Assembly (NCBI GenBank): GCA_937975725.1
Contig: CALJUL010000123.1
Span: forward strand, 1 to 8,227
Origin: an uncultured Pseudoxanthomonas sp.
GTDB lineage: Bacteria; Pseudomonadota; Gammaproteobacteria; Xanthomonadales; Xanthomonadaceae
DNA: 8,227 nt
Direction: 5' to 3'
Shown: in pieces, positions 1-6,872 of the stretch
Layout: each line of letters opens with the position of its first letter
How positions within the stretch are numbered: position 1 is the stretch's first letter
The notes under the pieces: model-generated
Databases searched by the model: none
What the model saw: the letters and a program-made list of their open reading frames with translations, nothing else
What the model was told of the DNA's origin: nothing
Made by a program: the position numbers and the translations under genes

Positions 1-587
1 AGGATGATGGTGGTGCCGGCGGCGTTGATCTCCTTCAGCGTCTTCCACATGCCGCGGCGGATCTCGATGTCCACGCCGGCGGTGGGCTCGTCCAGGATCA
101 GCAGCCGGGGCCGGGTCATCATGGCGCGGGCGATCATCAGCCGGCGCTTCATGCCGCCGGACAGGGTGCGGCTCATGACGTGGGCCTTCTCCCACAACTG
201 CGCGCGCCTGAGTTCCTCCTCGGCGCGCACCAGCGCCTCGGCGCGCGGAATGCCGTAGAAGCCCGCGTAGTTCACGCAGATGTCCAGCGGCTTCTCGAAC
301 ATGTTGAAGTTGATCTCCTGCGGCACCAGGCCGAGCAGGCGCATGGCGCCGTCGCGGTCGCGATCCAGGTCCACGCCGAACACCTCGACCCGGCCGGCGC
401 TCTTGTTGACCAGCGAGCTGACGATGCCGATCAGAGTGGACTTGCCCGCGCCGTTGGGCCCGAGCAGGGCGAAGAAATCGCCGGGTTCGACCCGCAGCGA
501 GACGCCCTTGAGCGCCTGCACGCCGTTGTCGTAGACCTTGCGCAGGTCGGCCAGCGCCAACGCGGGCGCCGTGGAAGTGGACACCAT
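1..587 (-). CDS. ABC transporter ATP-binding protein, ABC-2 (YadG/NodI-like) type, partial at left edge
   Basis: Cytoplasmic nucleotide-binding subunit that should power an ABC-2 type exporter. The 195 visible residues cover most of a standard ABC domain. Walker A is GPNGAGKST (43-51), the Q-loop Gln is Q90, the signature is LSGGM (142-146), and Walker B is LLILDEP (162-168) with catalytic Glu 167. The H-switch and C-terminal part lie beyond position 1. The ATG at 587 is chosen because AAGG (plus-strand positions 595-598) lies 7 nt upstream and the protein begins a few residues before the first ABC beta strand. Family knowledge: the LSGGMKRRL form and spacing resemble YadG, NodI and CcmA-like drug or polysaccharide exporters, whose permease gene normally follows; here it would lie off the left edge. 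The gene is divergent from the oxidoreductase. The substrate cannot be told. ABC ATPase identity is very sure, subfamily moderately so. Confidence 0.95.
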   Translation of the reverse strand, partial: MVSTSTAPALALADLRKVYDNGVQALKGVSLRVEPGDFFALLGPNGAGKSTLIGIVSSLVNKSAGRVEVFGVDLDRDRDGAMRLLGLVPQEINFNMFEKPLDICVNYAGFYGIPRAEALVRAEEELRRAQLWEKAHVMSRTLSGGMKRRLMIARAMMTRPRLLILDEPTAGVDIEIRRGMWKTLKEINAAGTTII

Positions 588-634
588 GGGGATGCCTTGT
601 GGCCCGGGACGGGCATGGGAAGAGTGCGAGCGCT

Positions 635-640
635 TATTAT
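635..640 (+). promoter_or_regulatory. Candidate -10 box (TATTAT) for the rightward oxidoreductase gene
   Basis: TATTAT on the plus strand matches 5 of 6 consensus bases and overlaps the minus-strand TATAAT by five bases. A start near 647 would give a leader of about 55 nt before the proposed GTG at 702. The -35 region (about 612-618) is poor. Since the same AT-rich bases explain both reads, one of the two may be incidental. Confidence 0.25.
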
Positions 641-641
641 A
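636..641 (-). promoter_or_regulatory. Candidate -10 box (TATAAT) for the leftward ABC ATPase gene
   Basis: Read on the minus strand, 641-636 is a perfect TATAAT inside otherwise very GC-rich DNA. Transcription would start near 629, giving a leader of about 40 nt before the ATG at 587. No good -35 is present at 16-18 bp; TTGGCC (plus-strand 664-669) is 22 bp away, which is too far. This is the only AT-rich island between the divergent genes. Confidence 0.4.
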
Positions 642-701
642 GGCGCCCCGCCGGGCACGCCCCGGCCAACACAGCGTTCCAGTCCGCCAGCCTTGGGCAT
701 C

Positions 702-1460
702 GTGACCTTTCCCCTCCGCTTCGTCGGACGCCGCATGCTCGCCCCCAGCGTCGGCCACTACACCTTCGTCCGCGACGACGGCCGGCCGCTGGATTTCGTC
801 CCCGGCCAGTTCATCCAGGTGCACTTCGCCTACGCCGACGGCACGCCGGCCAAGCGCAGCTATTCGCTGGCCACCATCCACGACCACGCGCTGGGCCCGG
901 GCGAGGCGGTGGAGATCGCCGTCAGCTACGTGCCCGGCGGTGCCGCGACCGCCCTGTTCGAGGGCCTGCCCGAAGGCGGCCGGGTGGAGGCCAGCGGCCC
1001 GTTCGGGCGCTTCTGCCTGCTGCCCGGCGACCGCAACCGCCGCTACCTGCTGATCGCCACCGGCACCGGCGTCACGCCCTACCGGGCGATGCTGCCCCTG
1101 CTCGAACAGCGGATGGCCGAGCGCGGTGTCGAAGTGCTGCTGCTGCAGGGCGCGCGCACGCCGGAGGAACTCCTGTACGGCGAAGACTTCCGCGCCTTCA
1201 CCGAACGCCACCCGAGCTTCCGCTATGTGCCGTGCTTCTCGCGCACGGCGCCGGAGGATCTCGCCGCGCGCGACCGGCACCCCGACGTGCGCCAGGGTTA
1301 CGTGCAGCAGCACCTGGCCGAATTTGCGCCGGACCCGGCCGGCGACATCGCCTACCTGTGCGGCAACCCGGACATGGTGGACACCTGCTTCGAAGCACTG
1401 AAGGCACACGGCCTGTCGCCGGCGCACATCCGGCGCGAAAAGTACGTCAGCAGCAAGTGA
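702..1460 (+). CDS. FAD/NAD(P)-binding oxidoreductase, ferredoxin-NADP reductase family
   Basis: Flavoprotein that moves electrons between NAD(P)H and a carrier such as ferredoxin or flavodoxin in the cytoplasm. At 252 residues it has the length of a bacterial FNR without extra domains. The N-terminal half is the FAD-binding barrel with the RSYSLA motif (52-57), in which Arg, Tyr and Ser contact the flavin. The second half is the nucleotide-binding domain with GTGVTPYRAM (121-130), a CGNPDMV motif (220-226) and a C-terminal EKYVSSK tail. The start is uncertain. GTG 702 puts the first beta strand (FPLRFVGRRM) just after the initiator; TTG 693 is also possible. ATG 735 would cut that strand, and ATG 615 would lie upstream of the likely promoter. 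No clear Shine-Dalgarno decides it. The gene stands alone: divergent on the left, with 429 bp of non-coding DNA on the right. Its electron partner is unknown. Confidence 0.9.
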   Translation: MTFPLRFVGRRMLAPSVGHYTFVRDDGRPLDFVPGQFIQVHFAYADGTPAKRSYSLATIHDHALGPGEAVEIAVSYVPGGAATALFEGLPEGGRVEASGPFGRFCLLPGDRNRRYLLIATGTGVTPYRAMLPLLEQRMAERGVEVLLLQGARTPEELLYGEDFRAFTERHPSFRYVPCFSRTAPEDLAARDRHPDVRQGYVQQHLAEFAPDPAGDIAYLCGNPDMVDTCFEALKAHGLSPAHIRREKYVSSK

Positions 1461-1690
1461 AGGCCGGCCGGCGGCGGTCTACGCGGCATATGCGGCGGCA
1501 GCGTTGCATGTTTTCCTTCCTCCAAAACCTCTGCCGGTCCTGAAGCCGACTGGCACGTGCCTGCGCGGTCGAAACACGCCGCGGCTGCTACACATCGGCA
1601 ACGCGGCGGAATGACGCCCACGGCATCCGCATGAACGCCGGCCTGGTGCATGCGGGTCGAGAACGCACATCCGGCACATCGGCCGGGCGC

Positions 1691-1780
1691 ATCCCGCGGG
1701 ATTGCATGAATGGCAACGGCGTGCGATCCGCGCGCGCTTGACCCACTTCAAGCGCGTGGGAAAGTCTGCTCAATCCCGCG
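1691..1780. repeat. Nested inverted repeats able to fold into one long hairpin
   Basis: Outer arms CGCGGGATTG (1695-1704) and CAATCCCGCG (1771-1780) are perfect 10 bp complements. Inside them, CGCGCTTGA (1733-1741) and TCAAGCGCG (1748-1756) form a perfect 9 bp stem with a 6 nt loop, extendable by a G-U and a C-G pair. In addition, ATCCCGCGGGAT (1691-1702) is a 12 bp perfect palindrome that shares the left outer arm, so an alternative fold is possible. No U-run follows on either strand, so this is not a standard terminator. It could be a structured leader, a small RNA, a REP-like element or a protein-binding region. Confidence 0.55.
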
Positions 1781-1845
1781 ACTTCCCGCAGCAACACCGA
1801 CCGAGCCATCCCGCCATATCGCTTCGGTCACATCCTGCGCCCCGC

Positions 1846-1872
1846 ACCGTCATGGCATGCTGTGACGGTTTT
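1846..1872 (+). promoter_or_regulatory. 24 bp dyad followed by TTTT in front of the peptidase operon
   Basis: ACCGTCA (1846-1852) and TGACGGT (1863-1869) are perfect 7 bp arms centred on the palindrome GCATGC (1855-1860). Ten of the 12 pairs are Watson-Crick and the other two would be G-U in RNA. The right arm runs into TTTT (1869-1872). The element ends about 20 nt before the ATG at 1890 and just before the AGGA ribosome site (1878-1881). It could be a repressor operator or an attenuator-like hairpin in the leader. The sequence shows the dyad; the role is inferred. Confidence 0.45.
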
Positions 1873-1889
1873 CCGTGAGGACAGGATTC

Positions 1890-3392
1890 ATGCGTTTACA
1901 CCGATACAGCCTGGTCGCGGCGGCGCTGCTGCTGGCAGCCTGCCAGGGCGATCCCGGTCGGCCGGAAGGCGGCGCCACCCTTCGCCACTACGGCGACATC
2001 GCCTTCAAGCCGTGCACCCTGACGGCGCCCTACCTGACCACCAACGTCGAGGCGCAGTGCGCGACCCTGCCGGTCGCCGAAGATCCGGACCGGCCCGACG
2101 GCCGCAAGGTGGCCTTGAACATCGCCTGGCTGCCGGCCACCAAGGAAGGCGCCGCGGTGGACGATCCGGTGTTCTTCCTCGCCGGCGGCCCGGGCCAGTC
2201 CGCGGTGGAAACGTGGCCGGCGATCGACACGGCCTTCCGCGAAGTACGCAAGTCGCACCACGTGATCCTGGTGGACCAGCGCGGCACCGGCAAGTCCAAT
2301 CCGCTGTCGTGCAAGGACAAGGACGGCAGGAATGCCTACGGCGACGGCGAGGACGCCGGCGAAGCAGCGATGGTCGCCTTCGCCCGGGCCTGCGCCGCGT
2401 CGTTGCAGGCCGATCCGCGCTTCTACACCACCACCGACGCCGTGCGCGACCTGGAGACGGTGCGCAAGGCACTGGGCGCGGCCACGATCAACGTGGTCGG
2501 CGCCTCCTACGGCACCCGCGTGGCGCAGCAGTACGCCATGCGCCATCCGGCCAGCACGCGCAGCGTGGTGATCGACGGCGTGGTGCCCAACGAACTGGCG
2601 CTGGGCAACGAGCACGCCCGCAACCTGGACGATGCGCTGGCCCTGCAGTTCGAGCGCTGCCAGGCCACGCCGGCCTGCCGCGAGAAGTTCGGCGAAGACC
2701 TGCGCGGACAGTTGCGCACGCTGATGCAGCGGCTGGCCGCGGAAACCGTCGAGACCGACTACCGGCACCCGCTGACCGGCGAACGCCTGCACGGCCGCGT
2801 CACGCCCGGCGCGGTCGCCGGCATCACCCGCATGTACGCCTACTATCCGCAGGGCGCCGCGCTGCTGCCGCTGGTGCTCAACGAGGCCAGCCAGGGCCGC
2901 TACGCGCCGCTGATGTCGCTGGCCAAGCTGCTGGAGACGCAACTGGGCGACCAGTTCATGCACGGCATGCAGTTGTCGGTGATCTGCGCCGAGGACGCCG
3001 ACCTGCTGCAGGCGCAGCCGGGCGACGCCGACACGGTGCTGGGCAGCGTGATGGGCGAGGCGCTGAAGGCGCAGTGCGGCGTCTGGCCGGCCGGCAAGCG
3101 GCCCGCCGATTTCCACGCCGCCTGGACGTCCGCCATCCCCACCCTGCTGCTGTCGGGCGAGCTGGACCCGGTGACGCCGCCGCGCTACGGCGAACAGGTC
3201 GCGCGCACGCTGTCCAACGGCCGCCACCTGGTGCTGAAAGGCCAGGGCCACGGCACGTTCGCGGCGGGCTGCATGCCCAAGCTGCTGGGCCGCTTCCTGG
3301 AGACCGCCGACGCCAAGGGCCTGGACGCAACCTGCCTGGACACCCTGGACTACGTGCCGCCCTTCACCGGCTTCAACGGCTGGGAACCGTGA
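1890..3392 (+). CDS. Lipoprotein alpha/beta-hydrolase, S33 / TAP-like (SlpD/tripeptidyl aminopeptidase type) serine peptidase
   Basis: Predicted exported serine peptidase of 500 residues that would remove residues or short peptides from N-termini outside the cytoplasm. The first 18 residues form a lipoprotein signal: basic start MRLHR, hydrophobic run, lipobox LAAC with Cys 18. Gln at +2 favours outer-membrane sorting by the E. coli rule. The catalytic machinery is complete: oxyanion motif GGPG (99-102), DQRGTGKS (129-136), nucleophile elbow GASYG with Ser 206, Asp 426 in GELDPVTP, and His 454 in GQGHG. The last third matches the TAP-like C-terminal domain of this family. The mature chain has ten more Cys, which fits disulfides in the periplasm or outside. 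The start at ATG 1890 has AGGA 8 nt upstream; a GTG at 1875 in the same frame would spoil the signal. NatA follows after 43 bp, so an operon is likely. Substrate is unknown. Confidence 0.93.
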   Translation: MRLHRYSLVAAALLLAACQGDPGRPEGGATLRHYGDIAFKPCTLTAPYLTTNVEAQCATLPVAEDPDRPDGRKVALNIAWLPATKEGAAVDDPVFFLAGGPGQSAVETWPAIDTAFREVRKSHHVILVDQRGTGKSNPLSCKDKDGRNAYGDGEDAGEAAMVAFARACAASLQADPRFYTTTDAVRDLETVRKALGAATINVVGASYGTRVAQQYAMRHPASTRSVVIDGVVPNELALGNEHARNLDDALALQFERCQATPACREKFGEDLRGQLRTLMQRLAAETVETDYRHPLTGERLHGRVTPGAVAGITRMYAYYPQGAALLPLVLNEASQGRYAPLMSLAKLLETQLGDQFMHGMQLSVICAEDADLLQAQPGDADTVLGSVMGEALKAQCGVWPAGKRPADFHAAWTSAIPTLLLSGELDPVTPPRYGEQVARTLSNGRHLVLKGQGHGTFAAGCMPKLLGRFLETADAKGLDATCLDTLDYVPPFTGFNGWEP

Positions 3393-3435
3393 GCCGCGCC
3401 ATGCGCGCCCGCCCCCTTTCAACGGACATGACCGA

Positions 3436-4178
<743 letters not shown>

Positions 4179-4182
<4 letters not shown>

Positions 4183-5360
4183 ACGTCTTCCGCACCGTCT
4201 TCACCGTGATGCGCAAGGAACTGCGCGAACTCGCCCGCGACCGCCGCACGCTCGCGCTTTCCCTGCTGCTCACGCCGCTGCTCTACCCCGCTCTCATCCT
4301 CGGCATGGGCTACCTGACCGAGAACCGCGTGCGCACCCAAGTCGACAAGACGCTGGAAGTGCCGATGCTCGGCGCCGAGCACGCGCCCAACCTGGTGAAG
4401 TTCCTCGCCAGCAACGGCATCCGCCAGGCCGCGCCGCCGGCCGACCTCGACGCGGCCATCCGCGCGCAGGACGTGGATGTGGCGCTGCGCATCGCGCCGT
4501 CGTTCGGCGAGGACTGGCGCAACGGCCGCCCCGCGCTGGTGGAGATCATCCGCGACAGCACGCGGCGCGACGCGGAGATCCCCACCGGCCGCCTGCAGGC
4601 CGCCCTGTCGGCCTACAGCCAGCAGGTGGCGGCGCTGCGCATGTACGCGCGCGGCATCGACGCCTCGGTGGCGCGGCCGGTCAACATCGGCCTGCAGGAC
4701 CTGGCCACGCCGGAAGCCAAGCAGGGCATGCTGCTGTCGGTGATGCTGCCCTACCTGCTGATCCTGACCTCGTTCATCGGCGGCGTGTACCTGATCCTCG
4801 ACGCCACCGCCGGCGAGCGCGAGCGGCAGTCGCTGGAACCGTTGCTGGCCACGCCCGCGCCGCGCGGCGCGGTGGTCAGCGGCAAGATCGCGGCCGCGTG
4901 CGTGATCGGGCTGGGCACCGTCCTGCTGACGCTGCTGTCGCTGAAGGTCAGTTCGCAGTTCTCCACCGGCGTGGCGCGCCAGCTCGACGTTTCCTTCCTG
5001 GCGATGGCCAAGATGCTGGTGGTGTTGCTGCCGATGCTGTTCATCGGCACGTCGCTGCTGACCTACCTCGCCGCCGCGGCGAAGAGCATGAAGGAAGCCC
5101 AGAGCCACATGACCTGGCTGATGCTGCTGCCGATGATCCCCACCTTCGCGCTGATGGCCAATCCGCTGAAGAGCCAGCCGTGGCAGTTCGCGGTGCCGTT
5201 CCTGGCGCAGAACCAGTTGCTGCTGAAGGTGATCCGCAACGAGTACGTCAGTGCGCAGACCTGGGCCATCTACGTGGCCGCCGCGTTCGGCGTCGCCGCG
5301 CTGCTGTGGTTCGCCGCGGTGCGGCGCTACCAGCAGGAGAAGCTGGCGGTATCCGGCTGA
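4179..5360 (+). CDS. natB: ABC-2 type transporter permease, NatB type
   Basis: Inner-membrane permease of 393 residues, partner of the preceding ATPase. One membrane helix near the N-terminus (about 24-45) is followed by a large extracytoplasmic part (about 46-185) rich in charged residues. Further membrane helices lie near 186-207, 237-256, 277-300, 311-328 and 362-380. This is the usual ABC-2 permease layout with a long first loop (ABC2_membrane_3 / NatB type). The segment GERERQSLEPLLATP (212-226) is the conserved cytoplasmic stretch thought to contact the ATPase. The ATG shares 4 bp with the natA stop (ATGA), so translation is coupled, and GGAGGAGGG (4161-4169) is a strong ribosome site 9 nt upstream. 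It is the last gene of the operon: a hairpin lies 28 bp beyond the stop. The transported substrate is unknown; sodium is one option from the namesake, peptides or toxic compounds another. Confidence 0.92.
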
Positions 5361-5387
5361 TTAGTTTTGGTTGAATGAGGCAATGAA

Positions 5388-5417
5388 GGAAACGGCCGCC
5401 CTCGGGCGGCCGTTTCC
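5388..5417. terminator. Strong hairpin after natB, probably a terminator
   Basis: Perfect 14 bp arms GGAAACGGCCGCCC (5388-5401) and GGGCGGCCGTTTCC (5404-5417) with only TC between them, so the RNA loop would be CUCG. The stem starts 28 bp after the natB stop. The arms end in AAA and TTT, giving a short U-rich 3' side (TTTCCGTT) rather than a clean U-run. The palindrome is symmetric and may also stop readthrough from the opposing gene. Apart from the second hairpin near 5600, I see nothing else in 5361-5639. Confidence 0.75.
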
Positions 5418-5583
5418 GTTCGCGCGGTGACACAAGGCCATACGGATCAGGCCGTCGGGAAAACCGCGGATGCGCAGGCCCAGGGTTCGTCGTCACTTGC
5501 GGAAGATCGCAGGAATCGCTCGGGCGCTGGCACCGGACCACCGCACCCTCTTTCCCTGCGAGCCGGAACTTACCGGACGCCTG

Positions 5584-5611
5584 AAATGAAAACGCCGGCT
5601 CACGCCGGCGT
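5584..5611 (-). terminator. Intrinsic terminator of the TonB-domain lipoprotein gene
   Basis: On the minus strand, the 8 bp stem ACGCCGGC / GCCGGCGT (5611-5604 and 5599-5592, loop GTGA) is followed directly by TTTCATTT (5591-5584). With the last stem base this gives four T in a row. It lies about 28 bp beyond the stop codon of the leftward gene, the normal place for its terminator. Confidence 0.8.
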
Positions 5612-5639
5612 CTTCGTCATGCTCTCGGAACAACCTGCA

Positions 5640-6635
5640 TCAACCCGGTGCGAACGCGATGGTGCGGCGGGTGGTGACCGGGGCGTCGACCGGCTCGAAG
5701 CGCCAGCGGCGCACTGCGTTGAGCGCTTCGCGATCGAATACGCGCGCCGGTGTGGCGCGCACCACGCGCGCATTGGTCACCGAACCGTCGGTGCCCACGG
5801 TGATCTCCACCAGCACTTCGCCGCTGGTGCCCGAGCGCAGGGCTTCGGGCGGATAGCGCGGCGCCGGCGTGCTGACCGCCCGCAATTGCTGCGCGGCGGG
5901 CGCGGCCGCCGGGGCGGAAGCGGTACGGGCGGCATTGGCGGCGGCTTCGCGCTGCGCGGCGGCCTGGCGCTCGGCCTCCTGCTGGCGCGCCGCTTCCTGG
6001 CGCTCGCTTTCCTGGCGGGCGGCCTCCTGTTGTTGCGCGAGCTGCTGGGCGGCGGCGGCCTCGGTGACGCGCTGCTGCTCGGCCAACTGCGCCAGGCGCT
6101 GCTGTTCCTTCTGCCGCGTGTCTTCCTCGGCCTTGTTCCGGGTCTGGTCCTGCTCGCGCTTGGCGGCCGCCTGCTCGGCGCTCGCGATGCTCTGCTTCAG
6201 ACGCGGCAGCGCAGGCGCTTTGGGATCGGCCTTCTCGATGATCGCCGACAGGCGCTGGGCCTCGGCGAATTCCTCGCGGGCGATGCTCTGCTCGGCGGCA
6301 ATCAACGTATATGGCAGCAGGTCGGTCAGCGCGCTGGCCACGCCCGGGTCGTTGGGCAGCTTGTCGCGCAGCGCCAGGTAGTACTCCATGGCGTTGTCGC
6401 CGCCTGGCGCGTAGATGCGGTTTTCGCGCAGCGCCTTGGTGGCCGATTCGCGCAGGGTTTCCGCGTCCATCGCCTGCACTTCCGCCGAGACCGCGGCAGC
6501 GGGCTTGGCGGCGGCGGGCGCCGCCGGCGCGGCGGCATCCGCACCCGGTTCCTGCTTGGAGCAGGCGGCGACGGCGACGGCCAGCAGCAAGGGCACACCC
6601 AGACGCAGGTACCGGGACACATGGTCAAAGGACAT
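5640..6635 (-). CDS. Predicted lipoprotein with coiled coil and C-terminal TonB domain
   Basis: Protein of 331 residues, usually named energy transducer TonB because of its C-terminal domain (about 255-329), with RYPPEALRSGTSGEV (260-274) and the end motif VRRWRFEP (309-316). In this family that domain touches the TonB box of outer-membrane receptors. The rest is unlike classical TonB. Residues 1-25 look like a lipoprotein signal with VAAC and Cys 25, and I see no SxxxH motif of the TonB membrane helix. Next come an Ala/Pro-rich spacer (31-50), a helical, possibly TPR-like part (about 58-150) and a long coiled coil rich in Gln, Glu, Arg and Ala (about 150-235). There is no Pro-Glu/Pro-Lys rod. 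The ATG at 6635 has GGGGGGAG (plus-strand 6643-6650) 7 nt upstream. mnmE lies upstream on the same strand, 237 bp away, so separate transcription is likely. Function is uncertain: periplasmic adaptor or scaffold rather than proven energy transducer. Confidence 0.88.
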   Translation of the reverse strand: MSFDHVSRYLRLGVPLLLAVAVAACSKQEPGADAAAPAAPAAAKPAAAVSAEVQAMDAETLRESATKALRENRIYAPGGDNAMEYYLALRDKLPNDPGVASALTDLLPYTLIAAEQSIAREEFAEAQRLSAIIEKADPKAPALPRLKQSIASAEQAAAKREQDQTRNKAEEDTRQKEQQRLAQLAEQQRVTEAAAAQQLAQQQEAARQESERQEAARQQEAERQAAAQREAAANAARTASAPAAAPAAQQLRAVSTPAPRYPPEALRSGTSGEVLVEITVGTDGSVTNARVVRATPARVFDREALNAVRRWRFEPVDAPVTTRRTIAFAPG

Positions 6636-6666
6636 CGTTCACTCCCCCCGAATTTCGAATAATGAT

Positions 6667-6715
6667 GGCGACGTCCGATGCCTCCGCTTGCGTACGCAAG
6701 CCCATGCACGTCGCC
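6667..6715. repeat. Nested palindrome upstream of the TonB-domain gene
   Basis: GCTTGCGTACGCAAGC (6686-6701) is a perfect 16 bp palindrome. It is flanked by complementary arms GGCGACGT (6667-6674) and ACGTCGCC (6708-6715), with 11 nt on one side and 6 nt on the other. The element starts about 30 bp upstream of the TonB-domain gene's start codon, where an operator could sit. No U-run follows in either direction. Confidence 0.5.
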
Positions 6716-6731
6716 GGATGCCGCCGGATGC
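6713..6731. repeat. Short tandem direct repeat, 10 bp period
   Basis: GCCGGATGC occurs at 6713-6721 and again at 6723-6731, one helical turn apart. It borders the nested palindrome on its right side. Two copies on the same face of the helix could hold a regulator, but two copies in GC-rich DNA may also be chance. Confidence 0.3.
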
Positions 6732-6770
6732 GGCAGGAAACGCGCCCGATCGCTGCCGGTTCGCGCCTCT

Positions 6771-6792
6771 CCGCGGGTACCCCTACCCGCGG
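6771..6792. repeat. Perfect 9 bp hairpin between mnmE and the TonB-domain gene
   Basis: CCGCGGGTA (6771-6779) and TACCCGCGG (6784-6792) are perfect complements around a CCCC loop (GGGG on the minus strand). It lies about 80 bp beyond the mnmE stop. A terminator role for mnmE is possible, but no T-run follows on the minus strand, so any termination would not be of the standard intrinsic kind. Confidence 0.45.
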
Positions 6793-6825
6793 CTCAGGGT
6801 ACGTTGCCGCACACGCGGGATCGCT

Positions 6826-6837
6826 TGACGGCCGTCA
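6826..6837. repeat. 12 bp perfect palindrome TGACGGCCGTCA downstream of mnmE
   Basis: This self-complementary 12-mer starts 36 bp beyond the mnmE stop codon. As RNA it has no proper loop, so it reads more like a DNA-binding dyad than a terminator. Its half TGACGG also occurs in the dyad in front of the peptidase operon (1846-1869), in the opposite arrangement. Confidence 0.3.
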
Positions 6838-6872
6838 CAGTTCCGACGCTTTCGCCCGTGCGCGCGCCGTAG

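Larger units (their letters stand above)
1461..1889 (+). other. Non-coding intergenic stretch with structured repeats
   Basis: This 429 bp stretch lies between the oxidoreductase stop and the lipoprotein peptidase start. Short frames on the minus strand exist, but they have no recognisable protein, no good ribosome site and overlapping alternatives, so I call no gene. The stretch holds a group of nested inverted repeats (1691-1780), a 9 bp direct repeat CACATCGGC (1591-1599 and 1675-1683), and a dyad just before the next gene (1846-1869). TTGACC at 1738-1743 resembles a -35 box, but no matching -10 follows at normal spacing. There is no intrinsic terminator right after the oxidoreductase. The promoter of the downstream operon must lie here, but I cannot place it. 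Confidence 0.6.

Noticed and set aside
180..701. Upstream extension of the oxidoreductase frame to an ATG at 180 (426 residues in all)
   Set aside because: It would run antisense through the ABC ATPase and across the promoter island; the added residues look like GC-rich antisense translation and no FNR protein has such an extension.
1738..1766. TTGACC as the -35 box of a promoter for the peptidase operon
   Set aside because: No acceptable -10 box at 16-18 bp; the TTGA is also part of an inverted repeat arm, which explains it equally well.
1352..1809. Several small minus-strand frames in the gene-free stretch (99, 90 and 73 residues)
   Set aside because: They overlap one another in different frames, lack good ribosome sites and show no motif; chance frames are common at this GC content.
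5418..5588. Possible small RNA between the two terminator hairpins
   Set aside because: No promoter, no stable internal fold that I can see and no coding signal; the stretch is simply the gap between convergent genes.
5427..6662. Plus-strand open frame of 411 residues with Leu/Gly-rich hydrophobic stretches
   Set aside because: The hydrophobic runs are the reverse of the Gln/Glu/Arg coiled coil of the TonB-domain gene; the frame also crosses that gene's terminator and ribosome site.
6659..6664. CATTAT on the minus strand as the -10 box of the TonB-domain gene
   Set aside because: Only 4 of 6 bases match, no -35 is present at normal spacing, and the start would fall almost on the ribosome site.
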